Shown here: piece by piece, positions 1 to 7,434 of the stretch
Layout: every line of letters begins with the position of its first letter
Position numbering within the stretch: the stretch's first letter is position 1
Source of the DNA: Bacteroides sp. UBA939
GTDB taxonomy: Bacteria; Bacteroidota; Bacteroidia; Bacteroidales; Bacteroidaceae
Assembly: GCF_002293435.1 (NCBI RefSeq)
Contig: NZ_DBDF01000158.1
Span: 1-16,198 of the forward strand
Direction: 5' to 3'
DNA: 16,198 bases
Position numbers and translations under genes: made by a program
Notes under the pieces: model-generated
Databases searched by the model: none
Seen by the model: the letters and a program-made list of their open reading frames with translations, nothing else
Told to the model about the DNA's origin: nothing

Positions 1-162
1 AAAAACTTTTTGAGGAAAATTTAAACAGGCTCTAATAATAAAAATGTTATTCTTGCATCATCATTAAGACAAGAGATCTCAATGAGTAATGACAAAGAGA
101 TTTCAGCATTACTGGCATCTAGCCCAACACCACCACCCCCAACTCATTTATCCCTCAAAATA

Positions 163-193
163 TTTCTTTTTCCTCCTATTCTTTCTATCTTTA
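163..193 (+). promoter_or_regulatory. Candidate promoter of the GH65 gene
   Basis: TATCTTTA at 186-193 differs from the Bacteroidetes -7 consensus TAnnTTTG only in its last base. TTTC at 163-166 lies 19 bp upstream, where the weak -33 element (TTTG) is expected. Transcription would begin near position 200, giving a leader of about 24 nt before the ATG at 224. The rest of the first 160 bp is AT-rich and holds no gene I can support; a proline-rich stretch at about 125-140 is low-complexity DNA. Confidence 0.35.
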
Positions 194-223
194 CGGCTGT
201 AACCATAAAGAGACATACATGCC

Positions 224-2530
224 ATGAAAAGATACCTGAAGACTGACGAATGGAACATTATCGAAGACAACTTTAATGCCGACAACCTGCGAATGTCCGA
301 AAGCATATTCAGCCTTGGAAACGGGCGATTCGGACAACGGGGAAACTTCGAAGAGCCTTATTCGAGCGACTCATACCGCGGTTCATTCGTAGCAGGTGTC
401 ACCTTTCTGGACAGGACACGCGTAGGATGGTGGAAGAACGGATTCCCGGTTTTCTACAGCCGCATACCCAACGCAGCAGACTGGTCGCACATCAGCCTGC
501 GACTCATTGACGAAGAATTAGACCTCGCCCAATGGGACGTAAACACCTTCAACCGACGGCTCGACATGAAAGTCGGCATCGCCTACCGCGACGTAGAAGT
601 AACCTCACCCAAAGGAAACCGGCTGCGCATACACGTGGAGCACATCAACAACATGGCGCATCCCGACCTATGCATAATAAAATACAACGTCACCTCCATC
701 AACTATACCGGAAAAGCATCCCTCGTACCCTCCCTCAACGCCATCGTAACAAACAAGGACGACGAACCGAACGAGAAGATATGGAACATCCTCCGCTCCG
801 GCGCCACCAAAGACTGTGCCTACCTCTGGACACAAACCCGGCGCGAAGACGCACAAGTGTGCTACGCCATGACCTACCAGTTCCTCAAGAACGGCAAAGA
901 AACCGTAGCCAACCCCATACGAATTGAAAAGGAACAACAAGCCGGATTCAGTCTCGGTGCAGGCATGAAACCGGGAGACAACATCACGCTCATCAAATAC
1001 ACCGCCATCACCACCTCGCTCTATTACGAACGACAGAACCTCATAGACCACTCCATCGCCCAAGCCCAGCAGGCGAAAACCACCGGTTGGGACACATTAG
1101 TCAGCCACCACCTGCAAGCCTGGGCAGATATATGGAATGAAATGGACGTAACCATCGAAGGCGACCCGGAAGCACAGCAGGGCATCCGCTACAACATCTT
1201 CCAGCTATGCCAGACCTACCGCGGAGATGACCCGCGCCTCAACATCGGCCCTAAAGGATTCACCGGCGAGAAGTACGGCGGAAACACCTACTGGAACACA
1301 GAACTCTGCTGCGTGCCCTTCTTCCAACTCTCCACGCCAAGGGAGATTGTGAAGAACCTCCTGACGTACCGCTACAACCAACTGCCAAAGGCAATAGAGA
1401 ATGCCCGCAAACTGGGCTTCAAGGATGGCGCCGCACTCTTCCCGCAGGTAACCAGCAACGGCGAAGAATGCCACAGCGAATGGGAAATCACCTTCGAGGA
1501 GATTCACCGCAACAACATCATCGTCTACGCCATTACGCAACACGCCGCAATGACGGGCAGCAAAAACTACATCGCCAAGTACGGACTGGAAGTGATGATT
1601 GCCATCTCCCGCTTCTGGAGCCAGCGTGTATCGTTCTCGACGCCGAAGCAGAAGTACGTGATACTGGGCGTCACTGGGCCTGACGAGTACGAAAACAACG
1701 TAGACAACAATTGGTACACCAACTACTCGTGCGTGCAATGCCTACGGATGACGTTGAAGTACCTTGAAGCCATTGCCGGAGAATATCCCAACGACTACGC
1801 CCGCGTACGCCGCGCCACCAACCTCCGCCAGCAGGAAGAGGCCGAACGTTGGCGTGACATCATCGACCGCATGTACCTGCCTGAGGACAAGGAACTGGGA
1901 ATCTTCGTACAACACGACGGCTATCTGGACAAGGTACTGGAAAGCACGGACGCCATTCCGCCCGAAGAACGCCCCATCAACCAGCACTGGTCATGGGATC
2001 GTATTCTGCGGTCGTGCTACATCAAGCAGAGTGACGTTCTGCTGGGACTGTATCTGTATCATTCGCATTTCGACGAAGAGACCATCCGCCGTAATTTTGA
2101 ATTCTATGAGGGCATGACGGTGCATGAGTCATCGCTCTCTCCGCACATCCACGCCATCCTTGCCGCCCGCATCGGTAAAGTGGAGAAGGCGTATCAGCTC
2201 TTCCTTCATGCCACTCGTCTCGACCTGGACGACTATAACAACGAAACGCATCAGGGACTGCATATCACAAGTATGCCGGGTAGTTGGCTCGCCATTGTAC
2301 GTGGCTTTGCCGGTATGCAGGTACTGAATAAGATGCTTTCTTTCTCACCCGTCATTCCGGATAACTGGAAAAGTTACTCTTTCAAAGTGAACTACAGGGG
2401 GCGCACGCTGCACATACGCGTGGGTAAAGAGATAAGTATTTCGCTCATTGCCGGAGAGGAGCTGAGTATACAGATTTATGAAAATGTGTATAGTTTGAAG
2501 GAGGGCAGGGAGTTGAATTATGAATTATGA
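224..2530 (+). CDS. Glycoside hydrolase family 65 phosphorylase, probably maltose phosphorylase
   Basis: 768 aa with no signal peptide, so probably cytoplasmic. GH65 enzymes of this type split an alpha-linked disaccharide with inorganic phosphate to give beta-glucose 1-phosphate and glucose. An N-terminal beta-sandwich domain (about 1-280) precedes an (alpha/alpha)6 barrel (about 310-700) and a short C-terminal beta domain. The catalytic acid is Glu488 in GPDEY (485-489), followed by the typical VDNNWYTN. Phosphate-site motifs are KQSDV (601-605) and HESSLS (634-639). The loop EECHSEWEITFEEIHRN (414-430) closely resembles the one I remember from maltose phosphorylases, hence the substrate guess; nigerose, kojibiose or trehalose remain possible. 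WNTE (357-360) stands where many family members have WDTE. The gene is convergent with oadB, and no beta-phosphoglucomutase or maltose transporter is next to it within the window. Its last codons and its TGA lie inside a heptamer repeat. Confidence 0.9.
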   Translation: MKRYLKTDEWNIIEDNFNADNLRMSESIFSLGNGRFGQRGNFEEPYSSDSYRGSFVAGVTFLDRTRVGWWKNGFPVFYSRIPNAADWSHISLRLIDEELDLAQWDVNTFNRRLDMKVGIAYRDVEVTSPKGNRLRIHVEHINNMAHPDLCIIKYNVTSINYTGKASLVPSLNAIVTNKDDEPNEKIWNILRSGATKDCAYLWTQTRREDAQVCYAMTYQFLKNGKETVANPIRIEKEQQAGFSLGAGMKPGDNITLIKYTAITTSLYYERQNLIDHSIAQAQQAKTTGWDTLVSHHLQAWADIWNEMDVTIEGDPEAQQGIRYNIFQLCQTYRGDDPRLNIGPKGFTGEKYGGNTYWNTELCCVPFFQLSTPREIVKNLLTYRYNQLPKAIENARKLGFKDGAALFPQVTSNGEECHSEWEITFEEIHRNNIIVYAITQHAAMTGSKNYIAKYGLEVMIAISRFWSQRVSFSTPKQKYVILGVTGPDEYENNVDNNWYTNYSCVQCLRMTLKYLEAIAGEYPNDYARVRRATNLRQQEEAERWRDIIDRMYLPEDKELGIFVQHDGYLDKVLESTDAIPPEERPINQHWSWDRILRSCYIKQSDVLLGLYLYHSHFDEETIRRNFEFYEGMTVHESSLSPHIHAILAARIGKVEKAYQLFLHATRLDLDDYNNETHQGLHITSMPGSWLAIVRGFAGMQVLNKMLSFSPVIPDNWKSYSFKVNYRGRTLHIRVGKEISISLIAGEELSIQIYENVYSLKEGRELNYEL

Positions 2531-2609
2531 ATTATGAATTATGAATTATGAATGGCTTTCATCGCGCAGCCATTCATAATTCAAAATTCAAAATTCATAA
2601 TTCAAAATC
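2515..2609. repeat. Heptamer repeats in inverted orientation at a convergent gene junction
   Basis: Five perfect copies of GAATTAT run from 2515 to 2549, followed by GAATGGCT. On the other side, read from the minus strand starting just after the oadB stop, the same kind of heptamer (GAATTAT or GAATTTT) runs four times over about 2576-2603 and meets the first set at a 10-nt loop. Each heptamer junction creates a TGA. Because seven is not a multiple of three, stops appear in all three frames within 17 nt. The GH65 stop codon (2528-2530) is one of these repeat-encoded TGAs. Confidence 0.85.
2543..2582. terminator. Bidirectional hairpin between GH65 gene and oadB
   Basis: A perfect 15-bp inverted repeat pairs 2543-2557 with 2568-2582 across a 10-nt loop (TTCATCGCGC). 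Further heptamers outside the perfect part can pair with one mismatch per seven bases, so the full stem could exceed 35 bp. It lies in the 79-bp space between the stops of two convergent genes and is AT-rich on both flanks, which suits a two-way terminator. Its activity is inferred from position and symmetry only. Confidence 0.6.
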
Positions 2610-3845
2610 TTATCCCAAGAACGAAATCAGTACGCCCGCCGCCACCGCCGAACCGATAACGCCGGAGATATTGCTGGACATACAGTAATTCAATACATGG
2701 TTCTTCGGATCATACTTTGTCGCAATCTCATTGCATACACGACTTGCCATCGGCACAGCGCTCAACCCCGTTGCACCAATCAGCGGATTAATTTTCTTCT
2801 TGCTGAACACATTGAACAGCTTCACAAAGAAAATACCTCCCGAAATAGAAAGTGCAAACGCAAGGAATCCACCTACTACAATACCGATAGTTGTCCAGTT
2901 CAGGAATGCTTCGCTCGTCATCGTAGCACCTACACTCAACCCCAGGAAGATGGTTGCCGCATTCATAATGCTATTGGCAGCCGCATCAAACAGACGGCTC
3001 GTATCCGAACCGATTTCCTTAATCAGGTTACCGAACATCAACATACCCACCAAAGGCACTGCCGTCGGCACAAAGAGGGCTACAACCGTAGTTACCGCAA
3101 TCGGGAAAATTATCTTCAGTACACGCAGGTTCTTGATGTCAGTCTTCGAAGGATAGAGTTTCTCCTGTTCCTTCATATTAATCATCAGTTCCTTCTTGGA
3201 GCAAAGCAGTTTCACCACCAGCGGAATAATTACCGGCACCAGAGCCATGTACGAGTATGCCGCAATGGCAATAGGACCCAGCAAATGGGGAGCCAGCTTG
3301 ATAGTCGTAAAGATTGCCGTAGGACCGTCAGCACCACCGATAATGCCCAGTGCACCAGCCTCTTGCGGCGTAAAGCCTATCATAACAGCCGCCAGCAACA
3401 CAGTGAAGATACCCAACTGTGCCGCCGCACCGAAAATAGAAAGACGCAGGTTGCGGAGCATCGGCCCGAAGTCCGTCAGAGCACCCACACCCATAAAGAT
3501 AATAGGTGGCAGGAAACCTGTCTTAATCAACATGTAGTAGATGAAGTTCATCAGCCCCAGGTCGTGCGCTATCTCATGCAACGGCATGTCCCAGATATTC
3601 TTCGCTATTCCGTTCACCATCACCATTCCGTTCTCATCCGCCTGGATAACACCCATCTCGCCGCCGGGGAAGTTGGCTATGAGTACACCGAAGGCGATAG
3701 GCACCAGCAGCAAAGGTTCATAATGCTTCTTGATACCCAGATACAACAGGATGAAAGCAATGGCATACATCACCAGAAACGACGGATTAGCAATGATATT
3801 GCTGAACGCCGTCATATCGTAGAGTTTTGCAAATATTTCTTCCAT
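2610..3845 (-). CDS. oadB: Sodium-translocating decarboxylase beta subunit (oxaloacetate decarboxylase type)
   Basis: 411-aa polytopic membrane protein, the Na+-channel and decarboxylating subunit. It removes CO2 from carboxybiotin carried by the alpha subunit and drives Na+ outward. The family signature GGADGPTAIF is at 170-179. Residues I recall as essential in Klebsiella OadB (D203, Y229, N373, G377, S382, R389) all have counterparts at D173, Y199, N353, G357, S362 and R369, with a constant offset of 30 and then 20, so the pump site appears intact. SVGATM (304-309) and GATGLSAVPMASRV (357-370) are the other conserved blocks. It is the last gene of the operon; its ATG begins 6 nt after the oadA stop, suggesting coupled translation. 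A methylmalonyl-CoA or glutaconyl-CoA decarboxylase beta subunit would look similar, but the neighbouring alpha subunit argues for a keto-acid substrate. Confidence 0.93.
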   Translation of the reverse strand: MEEIFAKLYDMTAFSNIIANPSFLVMYAIAFILLYLGIKKHYEPLLLVPIAFGVLIANFPGGEMGVIQADENGMVMVNGIAKNIWDMPLHEIAHDLGLMNFIYYMLIKTGFLPPIIFMGVGALTDFGPMLRNLRLSIFGAAAQLGIFTVLLAAVMIGFTPQEAGALGIIGGADGPTAIFTTIKLAPHLLGPIAIAAYSYMALVPVIIPLVVKLLCSKKELMINMKEQEKLYPSKTDIKNLRVLKIIFPIAVTTVVALFVPTAVPLVGMLMFGNLIKEIGSDTSRLFDAAANSIMNAATIFLGLSVGATMTSEAFLNWTTIGIVVGGFLAFALSISGGIFFVKLFNVFSKKKINPLIGATGLSAVPMASRVCNEIATKYDPKNHVLNYCMSSNISGVIGSAVAAGVLISFLG

Positions 3846-3851
3846 CGCCGC

Positions 3852-5687
3852 TTATCCTATCTTCATTAATACATCATCTTCTGAAATAGTATCACCCGGA
3901 GTGGCGCAAATGGCAGTCACTGTTCCGTCAAAGTCGGCACGAATGGCATTGTAAGTCTTCATGGCTTCGATATAGCAAAGCAAATCGCCTTTCTTCACCT
4001 TGTCACCTACCTTCAGCGGAGTTTCCTGCGTATTCTTCGTCAGGAAGAATTTGCCTTCCAGCGGAGCAATCACATCCTGACCTTCGCCTATGGGTGCGTC
4101 TACTTTGGCGGTAGCGTCTGCCGGCAAGTCGATGTCGCCGTAAGCCACTGTTACGCGATAAGCCTGTCCGTCCACCTGCACGGTAAGGGTTTTCGGTTTG
4201 GCGTCATCCAACGGAGACTTATTGAGTTCTGCTTTCCGTTTTTCCACGTCTGCCAGGAAGTCTTCCTTCGCTTTGCCGCTCTTGTAGGCTTCGTATTGTG
4301 CCGGGTGCATGGCATATTCGAAGAGTTCTTCATCGTCCTGACCCAGTTCCCACTTATTCTCTTTCATCATCTTGCGATACTTGTCGAGCGAATCGGGATA
4401 GTTATCCTGCGGATTTCCGGTAAAGAACTTACGGCCTTCGCGTTCTGCTTTCTCTATGATTTCGGGAGCTAACGTACCCGGCAACTTACCGGCTTTACCC
4501 AGCAACATATCCCAGATATCGTCGGCAATCATACCCCAGCGTTCCTTACCTTTCTCCATAGCAATCACATTCATCATTGCCAGGTTCTTGACGTACTGGC
4601 TGAAAGGAGTCACCAACGGAGGATAACCTACGCGCGGCCATACATAAGCTACTTCGTTGAACAGCTTGATAAGCAACTGATCCTGCGTCATGAACGGCAG
4701 GTTGCGTTTTGCCTTATACTTATTAATAGACTCCAGGTTAGTTTCCAGGTCTGCCATCAAACTACCCATCATACCGCCCGGCAATCCGGGGCCAATCAGC
4801 AGGGAGTTCATCAAACGGTTCTTCGGGCTGATGTACAAACCAAGGAAGTCGTCCATAAATTCCTGAACAAGCGCACGCACTTTCATGTATGCTTCCATGT
4901 TGACTTCAGGTACCTGGAAACCGGCATCCTTCAACATGGCCTGCACACTGAGCAAGTCGGCATGTCCTGTACCCCATGACAAGGGTTCCATACCTACATC
5001 GATGTAATCGCAACCCGCCTCGCATACTTCGAGGATGCTTGCCATATTGAAACCGGGGCCTGCATGGCTATGATACTGGATAGGAATTTCAGGATGGGCA
5101 GCTTTGATATTAGCTACAATCTTGCCCAGCGATACCGGACGTCCGATACCTGCCATATCCTTGATACAGATTTCGTCGGCACCCAGTTTAATAAGTTCCA
5201 GCGCCATGTCAGTGTAATATTCCACCGTATGGATAGGGGAATGTGTGATACAGAGCGAACATTGCGAAATCATTCCCGCATCTTTGGCATAAGTGATGGA
5301 AGGAGCAATATTGGAAACGTCATTCAATCCGCAGAACGTACGCGTGATGTCTGTTCCCTGTGCTTTCTTTACCTTATAAAATAGCTTGCGGACATCTGCC
5401 GGTACGGGACTCATGCGTAGACCATTCAATGCACGGTCCAGCATGTGTGTTTGTATACCTGCTTCATGGAATGGTTTCGTCCATGCGCGCACAGCCTTAT
5501 TAGGATTCTCACCAAACAATAAATTTACCTGTTCAAAACCGCCGCCATTGGTTTCTACGCGGGCGAAACAGCCCATTTCAACAATAGCGGGAGCAACTTT
5601 TACCAACTGGTCTACACGGGGTACATATTTTCCGGCACTTTGCCACATATCCCTGAACACCAGACTAAACTTAATCTCTTTTTTCAT
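3852..5687 (-). CDS. oadA: Oxaloacetate decarboxylase alpha subunit / pyruvate carboxylase B-type protein with biotinyl domain
   Basis: 611 aa, soluble and probably bound to the membrane pump. The N-terminal half (about 5-300) is an HMGL-like TIM-barrel carboxyltransferase that moves the carboxyl group from oxaloacetate to biotin. Metal-site residues are D13 in FRDMWQS, K176 in IKDMAG (the usual carbamylated lysine) and H206/H208 in HSHAGPG. A conserved carboxylase domain follows (YPPLVTPFSQ, 355-364). After an alpha-helical, charged linker (about 430-500) comes a biotin attachment domain (about 540-611) with the biotinylated lysine K577 in EAMKT; the usual motif is EAMKM. Family members normally read RDAHQS where this one has RDMWQS. 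The gene lies 67 bp downstream of oadG and 6 bp upstream of oadB. It lacks an N-terminal biotin carboxylase, so it is not a complete pyruvate carboxylase. Confidence 0.92.
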   Translation of the reverse strand: MKKEIKFSLVFRDMWQSAGKYVPRVDQLVKVAPAIVEMGCFARVETNGGGFEQVNLLFGENPNKAVRAWTKPFHEAGIQTHMLDRALNGLRMSPVPADVRKLFYKVKKAQGTDITRTFCGLNDVSNIAPSITYAKDAGMISQCSLCITHSPIHTVEYYTDMALELIKLGADEICIKDMAGIGRPVSLGKIVANIKAAHPEIPIQYHSHAGPGFNMASILEVCEAGCDYIDVGMEPLSWGTGHADLLSVQAMLKDAGFQVPEVNMEAYMKVRALVQEFMDDFLGLYISPKNRLMNSLLIGPGLPGGMMGSLMADLETNLESINKYKAKRNLPFMTQDQLLIKLFNEVAYVWPRVGYPPLVTPFSQYVKNLAMMNVIAMEKGKERWGMIADDIWDMLLGKAGKLPGTLAPEIIEKAEREGRKFFTGNPQDNYPDSLDKYRKMMKENKWELGQDDEELFEYAMHPAQYEAYKSGKAKEDFLADVEKRKAELNKSPLDDAKPKTLTVQVDGQAYRVTVAYGDIDLPADATAKVDAPIGEGQDVIAPLEGKFFLTKNTQETPLKVGDKVKKGDLLCYIEAMKTYNAIRADFDGTVTAICATPGDTISEDDVLMKIG

Positions 5688-5754
5688 ACTAATTAAATAC
5701 GTGTGTGTTTTTTAATTAAAATTCATCATTTACCTGTTATCTACTTAATTATAA

Positions 5755-6012
5755 TCAGATTTTCTCAACTTTAGCCACTTTACCCTTGCCCTGCGTCACC
5801 ACTGTTACAGCAGCGCCGATAGCAGCTAAAACATTTCCGGGAATAGCGGCAACACCTTGAGCCACTTTCTTATCCCTCGCCACATCTTCGGGTGCATATT
5901 TATTCACCAGCAGGATAAGTCCTTTACCTAAGTAGATTACAATCAGCAGGATAGCGAACACCGTCGTCATTCCCACTACCATCAGCAGAAGCGCTGTACT
6001 GAGATTTTCCAT
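5755..6012 (-). CDS. oadG: Sodium-translocating decarboxylase gamma subunit
   Basis: 85-aa membrane anchor of the decarboxylase. One transmembrane segment spans about residues 6-36, followed by a charged stretch (KYAPEDVARDKKVAQ) and an Ala/Val-rich tail ending in KGKVAKVEKI. This layout fits small OadG subunits, which hold the alpha subunit to the membrane beta subunit. I chose ATG at 6012 (MENLSTALLL). An in-frame ATG at 6057 would add 15 residues (MRFFEKQTEYIIICN) that do not fit the family and would overlap a candidate -7 element. As first gene of the oadG-oadA-oadB operon it probably carries the operon promoter. The sequence itself is too short and variable to be diagnostic; the neighbours make the call firm. 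Confidence 0.85.
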   Translation of the reverse strand: MENLSTALLLMVVGMTTVFAILLIVIYLGKGLILLVNKYAPEDVARDKKVAQGVAAIPGNVLAAIGAAVTVVTQGKGKVAKVEKI

Positions 6013-6056
6013 ATTACAAATTATTATATATTCGGTCTGTTTTTCAAAAAAACGCA

Positions 6057-6091
6057 CGAAAATAGCAATTATTTCTTAGAGAATTGCGAAA
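6057..6091 (-). promoter_or_regulatory. Weak candidate promoter of the oadGAB operon
   Basis: On the minus strand, TATTTTCG (6064-6057) matches TAnnTTTG in all but one base. TTTCG at 6091-6087 is a loose -33 match at a slightly long 22-bp spacing. An imperfect dyad, GCAATT (6065-6070) and AATTGC (6082-6087), fills the spacer and could be a regulator site. Transcription would start about 38 nt before the oadG ATG. Confidence 0.25.
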
Positions 6092-6380
6092 TAAAGTAAT
6101 AAAAGATACTAAAATAAAAGTTTCGATGCTATCGGATGGTAGCACGGGAAGTAATTAATCACAAACCAGATACCGAAAACCGGAGTTGTTCCGATCATCT
6201 CTCATGTTATATAACCAGGCTTTTTTCATCAAACAAAAATTCATATATGCTCATGAATACAGCACCATTATTGTCCTGGTACTTCTCTATGGACTCTTCA
6301 GTAATCCACAAAAGACATTTAGATACAGACTATAAAGGAATACGCTTGATACCGGGGATGTTAGCGGATAGAATCGGGTG
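6092..6380. other. AT-rich intergenic stretch without a supported gene
   Basis: I see no convincing gene, promoter or RNA here. An 81-codon plus-strand reading frame (6136-6381) has no recognisable domain and ends exactly where the 45-bp repeat array begins. The stretch may be decayed sequence between the oadGAB operon and the repeat array. Confidence 0.5.
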
Positions 6381-6582
6381 ATACATTTAGTTTCAGCAGG
6401 AAATACATTTAGTTTCATCGTATTGAAACTCTTTGTTCCTACATATAATACATTTAGTTTCATCGTATTGAAACCATTTGTTCCTATGTAAAATACATTT
6501 AGTTTCAATAGGATGAAACTTTTTGTTTCGGCAGGAGAAACATTTAGTTTCAACATGGAATGAAACTCTTCGTCAACTTATC
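6381..6582. repeat. Tandem array of 45-bp units with a palindromic core
   Basis: Units start at 6403, 6448, 6493 and 6538, each 45 bp, preceded by a 22-bp partial unit at 6381. Each begins ATACATTTAGTTTCA (AAA- in the last). Full units then carry a short loop and TGAAAC, so every one holds an inverted repeat AGTTTCA...TGAAACT with a variable loop (TCGTAT, TCGTAT, ATAGGA, ACATGGAA). The second half (TTTGTTCC or similar) is less conserved. Since 45 is a multiple of three, the minus strand stays open and encodes a 15-residue repeating peptide (MKLNV...GTKSFNT). I read this as a DNA repeat, because the palindrome is better kept than the peptide, but a small repetitive protein cannot be excluded. 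Confidence 0.85.
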
Positions 6583-6601
6583 CGGTGCAGGAAATGTAGC
6601 T

Positions 6602-6646
6602 GTTGCAGATGTGTGGCAGATAAGGTATCTGCCACACATCTGCAAC
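6602..6646. repeat. Perfect 21-bp palindrome with 3-nt loop
   Basis: Positions 6602-6622 (GTTGCAGATG...GGCAGATA) are the exact reverse complement of 6626-6646, separated only by AGG. The end of the right arm, ATCTGCAACG, is repeated directly at 6651-6660, and GTGGCAGATGGCAGATA recurs near 6700-6716, so pieces of the same motif are scattered over about 115 bp. It lies 20 bp after the 45-bp array and about 145 bp before the tsaC promoter. It may be a dispersed palindromic element or a hairpin in a transcript; no coding content is apparent. Confidence 0.85.
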
Positions 6647-6791
6647 GGGTATCTGCAACGCTCCAATTTGTTTATTATCAGATAGATACGAGCAAAAAGG
6701 TGGCAGATGGCAGATAAAAATCGATTTTCAACTTTATGGAGGTGTTGCGAGCGAAGGGAAGAAGGACTGCTCCACTAAACAGTTAAAGAAC

Positions 6792-6822
6792 TTTTTATTA
6801 TCGTACAAAAGTACTACTTTTG
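6792..6822 (+). promoter_or_regulatory. Promoter of tsaC-ClC
   Basis: TACTTTTG followed by C (6815-6822) is a full match to the Bacteroidetes -7 element TAnnTTTG. A T-run at 6792-6796 sits about 20 bp upstream in the -33 position. Transcription should begin near 6829, which rules out the GTG at 6824 as the start of the next gene and favours the ATG at 6842. Confidence 0.6.
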
Positions 6823-6841
6823 CGTGCTAATCATTGTATTT

Positions 6842-7417
6842 ATGCATCAGGAAATGATAGAAGAGATTAAAAAAGCCTGTCAAGTGATGAACGAAGGCGG
6901 AGTTATCCTGTATCCCACCGACACCATTTGGGGTATAGGTTGTGACGCTACCAACGAAGAAGCGGTGCGGCGCGTGTATCAGATAAAGCAACGTTCGGAC
7001 AGTAAGGCAATGCTGGTACTGGTAGATTCTTCCGTGAAAGTGGACTTCTATGTGCAGGATGTACCGGATGTGGCTTGGGATTTGATTGAACTGGCGGACA
7101 AACCGATCACCATTATCTATTCCGGCGCCCGCAACCTGGCGCCTAACCTGCTTGCCGAAGACGGCAGTGTGGGTATCCGGGTAACGAACGAGGAATTTTC
7201 AAAACGTCTCTGCCGGCAATTCCGCAAAGCCATCGTATCCACTTCCGCTAATGTAAGCGGGCAACCTTCGCCGGGAAACTTCAGCGAAATAAGCGAAGAA
7301 CTTAAATCTATGGTGGACTACGTGGTGAAATACCGTCAGGCAGAAATGGAACGCCCCAAACCCTCCGGCATTATAAAGCTGGGCAAGGGTGGAGTTATTA
7401 AAATCATTCGCGAATAA
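6842..7417 (+). CDS. tsaC: L-threonylcarbamoyladenylate synthase (Sua5/YrdC family)
   Basis: 191 aa and a single YrdC domain, like E. coli TsaC (about 190 aa) and without the extra C-terminal domain of Sua5. The enzyme makes threonylcarbamoyl-AMP from threonine, bicarbonate and ATP, the first step of t6A37 formation on tRNAs reading ANN codons; it is cytosolic. Visible motifs are YPTDTIWGIGCDA (24-36), the KxR..S.K nucleotide-site block KQRSDSKAMLV (49-59), GIRV (111-114) and STSANVSG (133-140). A GTG at 6824 extends the frame but lies upstream of the predicted transcription start. ATG 6842 is preferred, and ATG 6854 (MIEEIKK) is a good alternative. ClC follows after 17 bp, so the two are probably co-transcribed. 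The paralogue YciO is less likely given the close match to the TsaC motifs. Confidence 0.88.
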   Translation: MHQEMIEEIKKACQVMNEGGVILYPTDTIWGIGCDATNEEAVRRVYQIKQRSDSKAMLVLVDSSVKVDFYVQDVPDVAWDLIELADKPITIIYSGARNLAPNLLAEDGSVGIRVTNEEFSKRLCRQFRKAIVSTSANVSGQPSPGNFSEISEELKSMVDYVVKYRQAEMERPKPSGIIKLGKGGVIKIIRE

Positions 7418-7434
7418 GATAAAGCATCTGGTAT

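Noticed and set aside
82..246. 54-codon frame MSNDKEISALL... upstream of and overlapping the GH65 start
   Set aside because: It overlaps the GH65 gene in another frame, has low-complexity proline codons and no recognisable domain.
1205..1738. 177-codon minus-strand frame inside the GH65 gene
   Set aside because: Antisense of conserved catalytic sequence; the GH65 frame carries the family motifs.
2697..3869. 390-codon plus-strand frame opposite oadB
   Set aside because: Antisense shadow of a clear oadB; its translation is rich in His, Gln and Arg with no domain pattern.
5688..5754. Possible regulatory hairpin between oadG and oadA
   Set aside because: Only short AT-rich AATTAAA/TTTAATT pairing around a long loop; too weak to call.
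6136..6381. 81-codon plus-strand frame in the oadG-tsaC gap
   Set aside because: No recognisable domain, atypical composition, no promoter, and it ends where the repeat array starts; likely a chance frame.
6287..6556. 89-codon minus-strand frame encoding a 15-residue periodic peptide
   Set aside because: Explained by the 45-bp DNA repeat whose length is a multiple of three; the tail outside the array is not protein-like. Kept as an alternative in the findings, not as a gene.
6381..6582. CRISPR array
   Set aside because: The variable parts are too short and too similar to be spacers, the conserved part is not a uniform direct repeat, and no cas gene is present.
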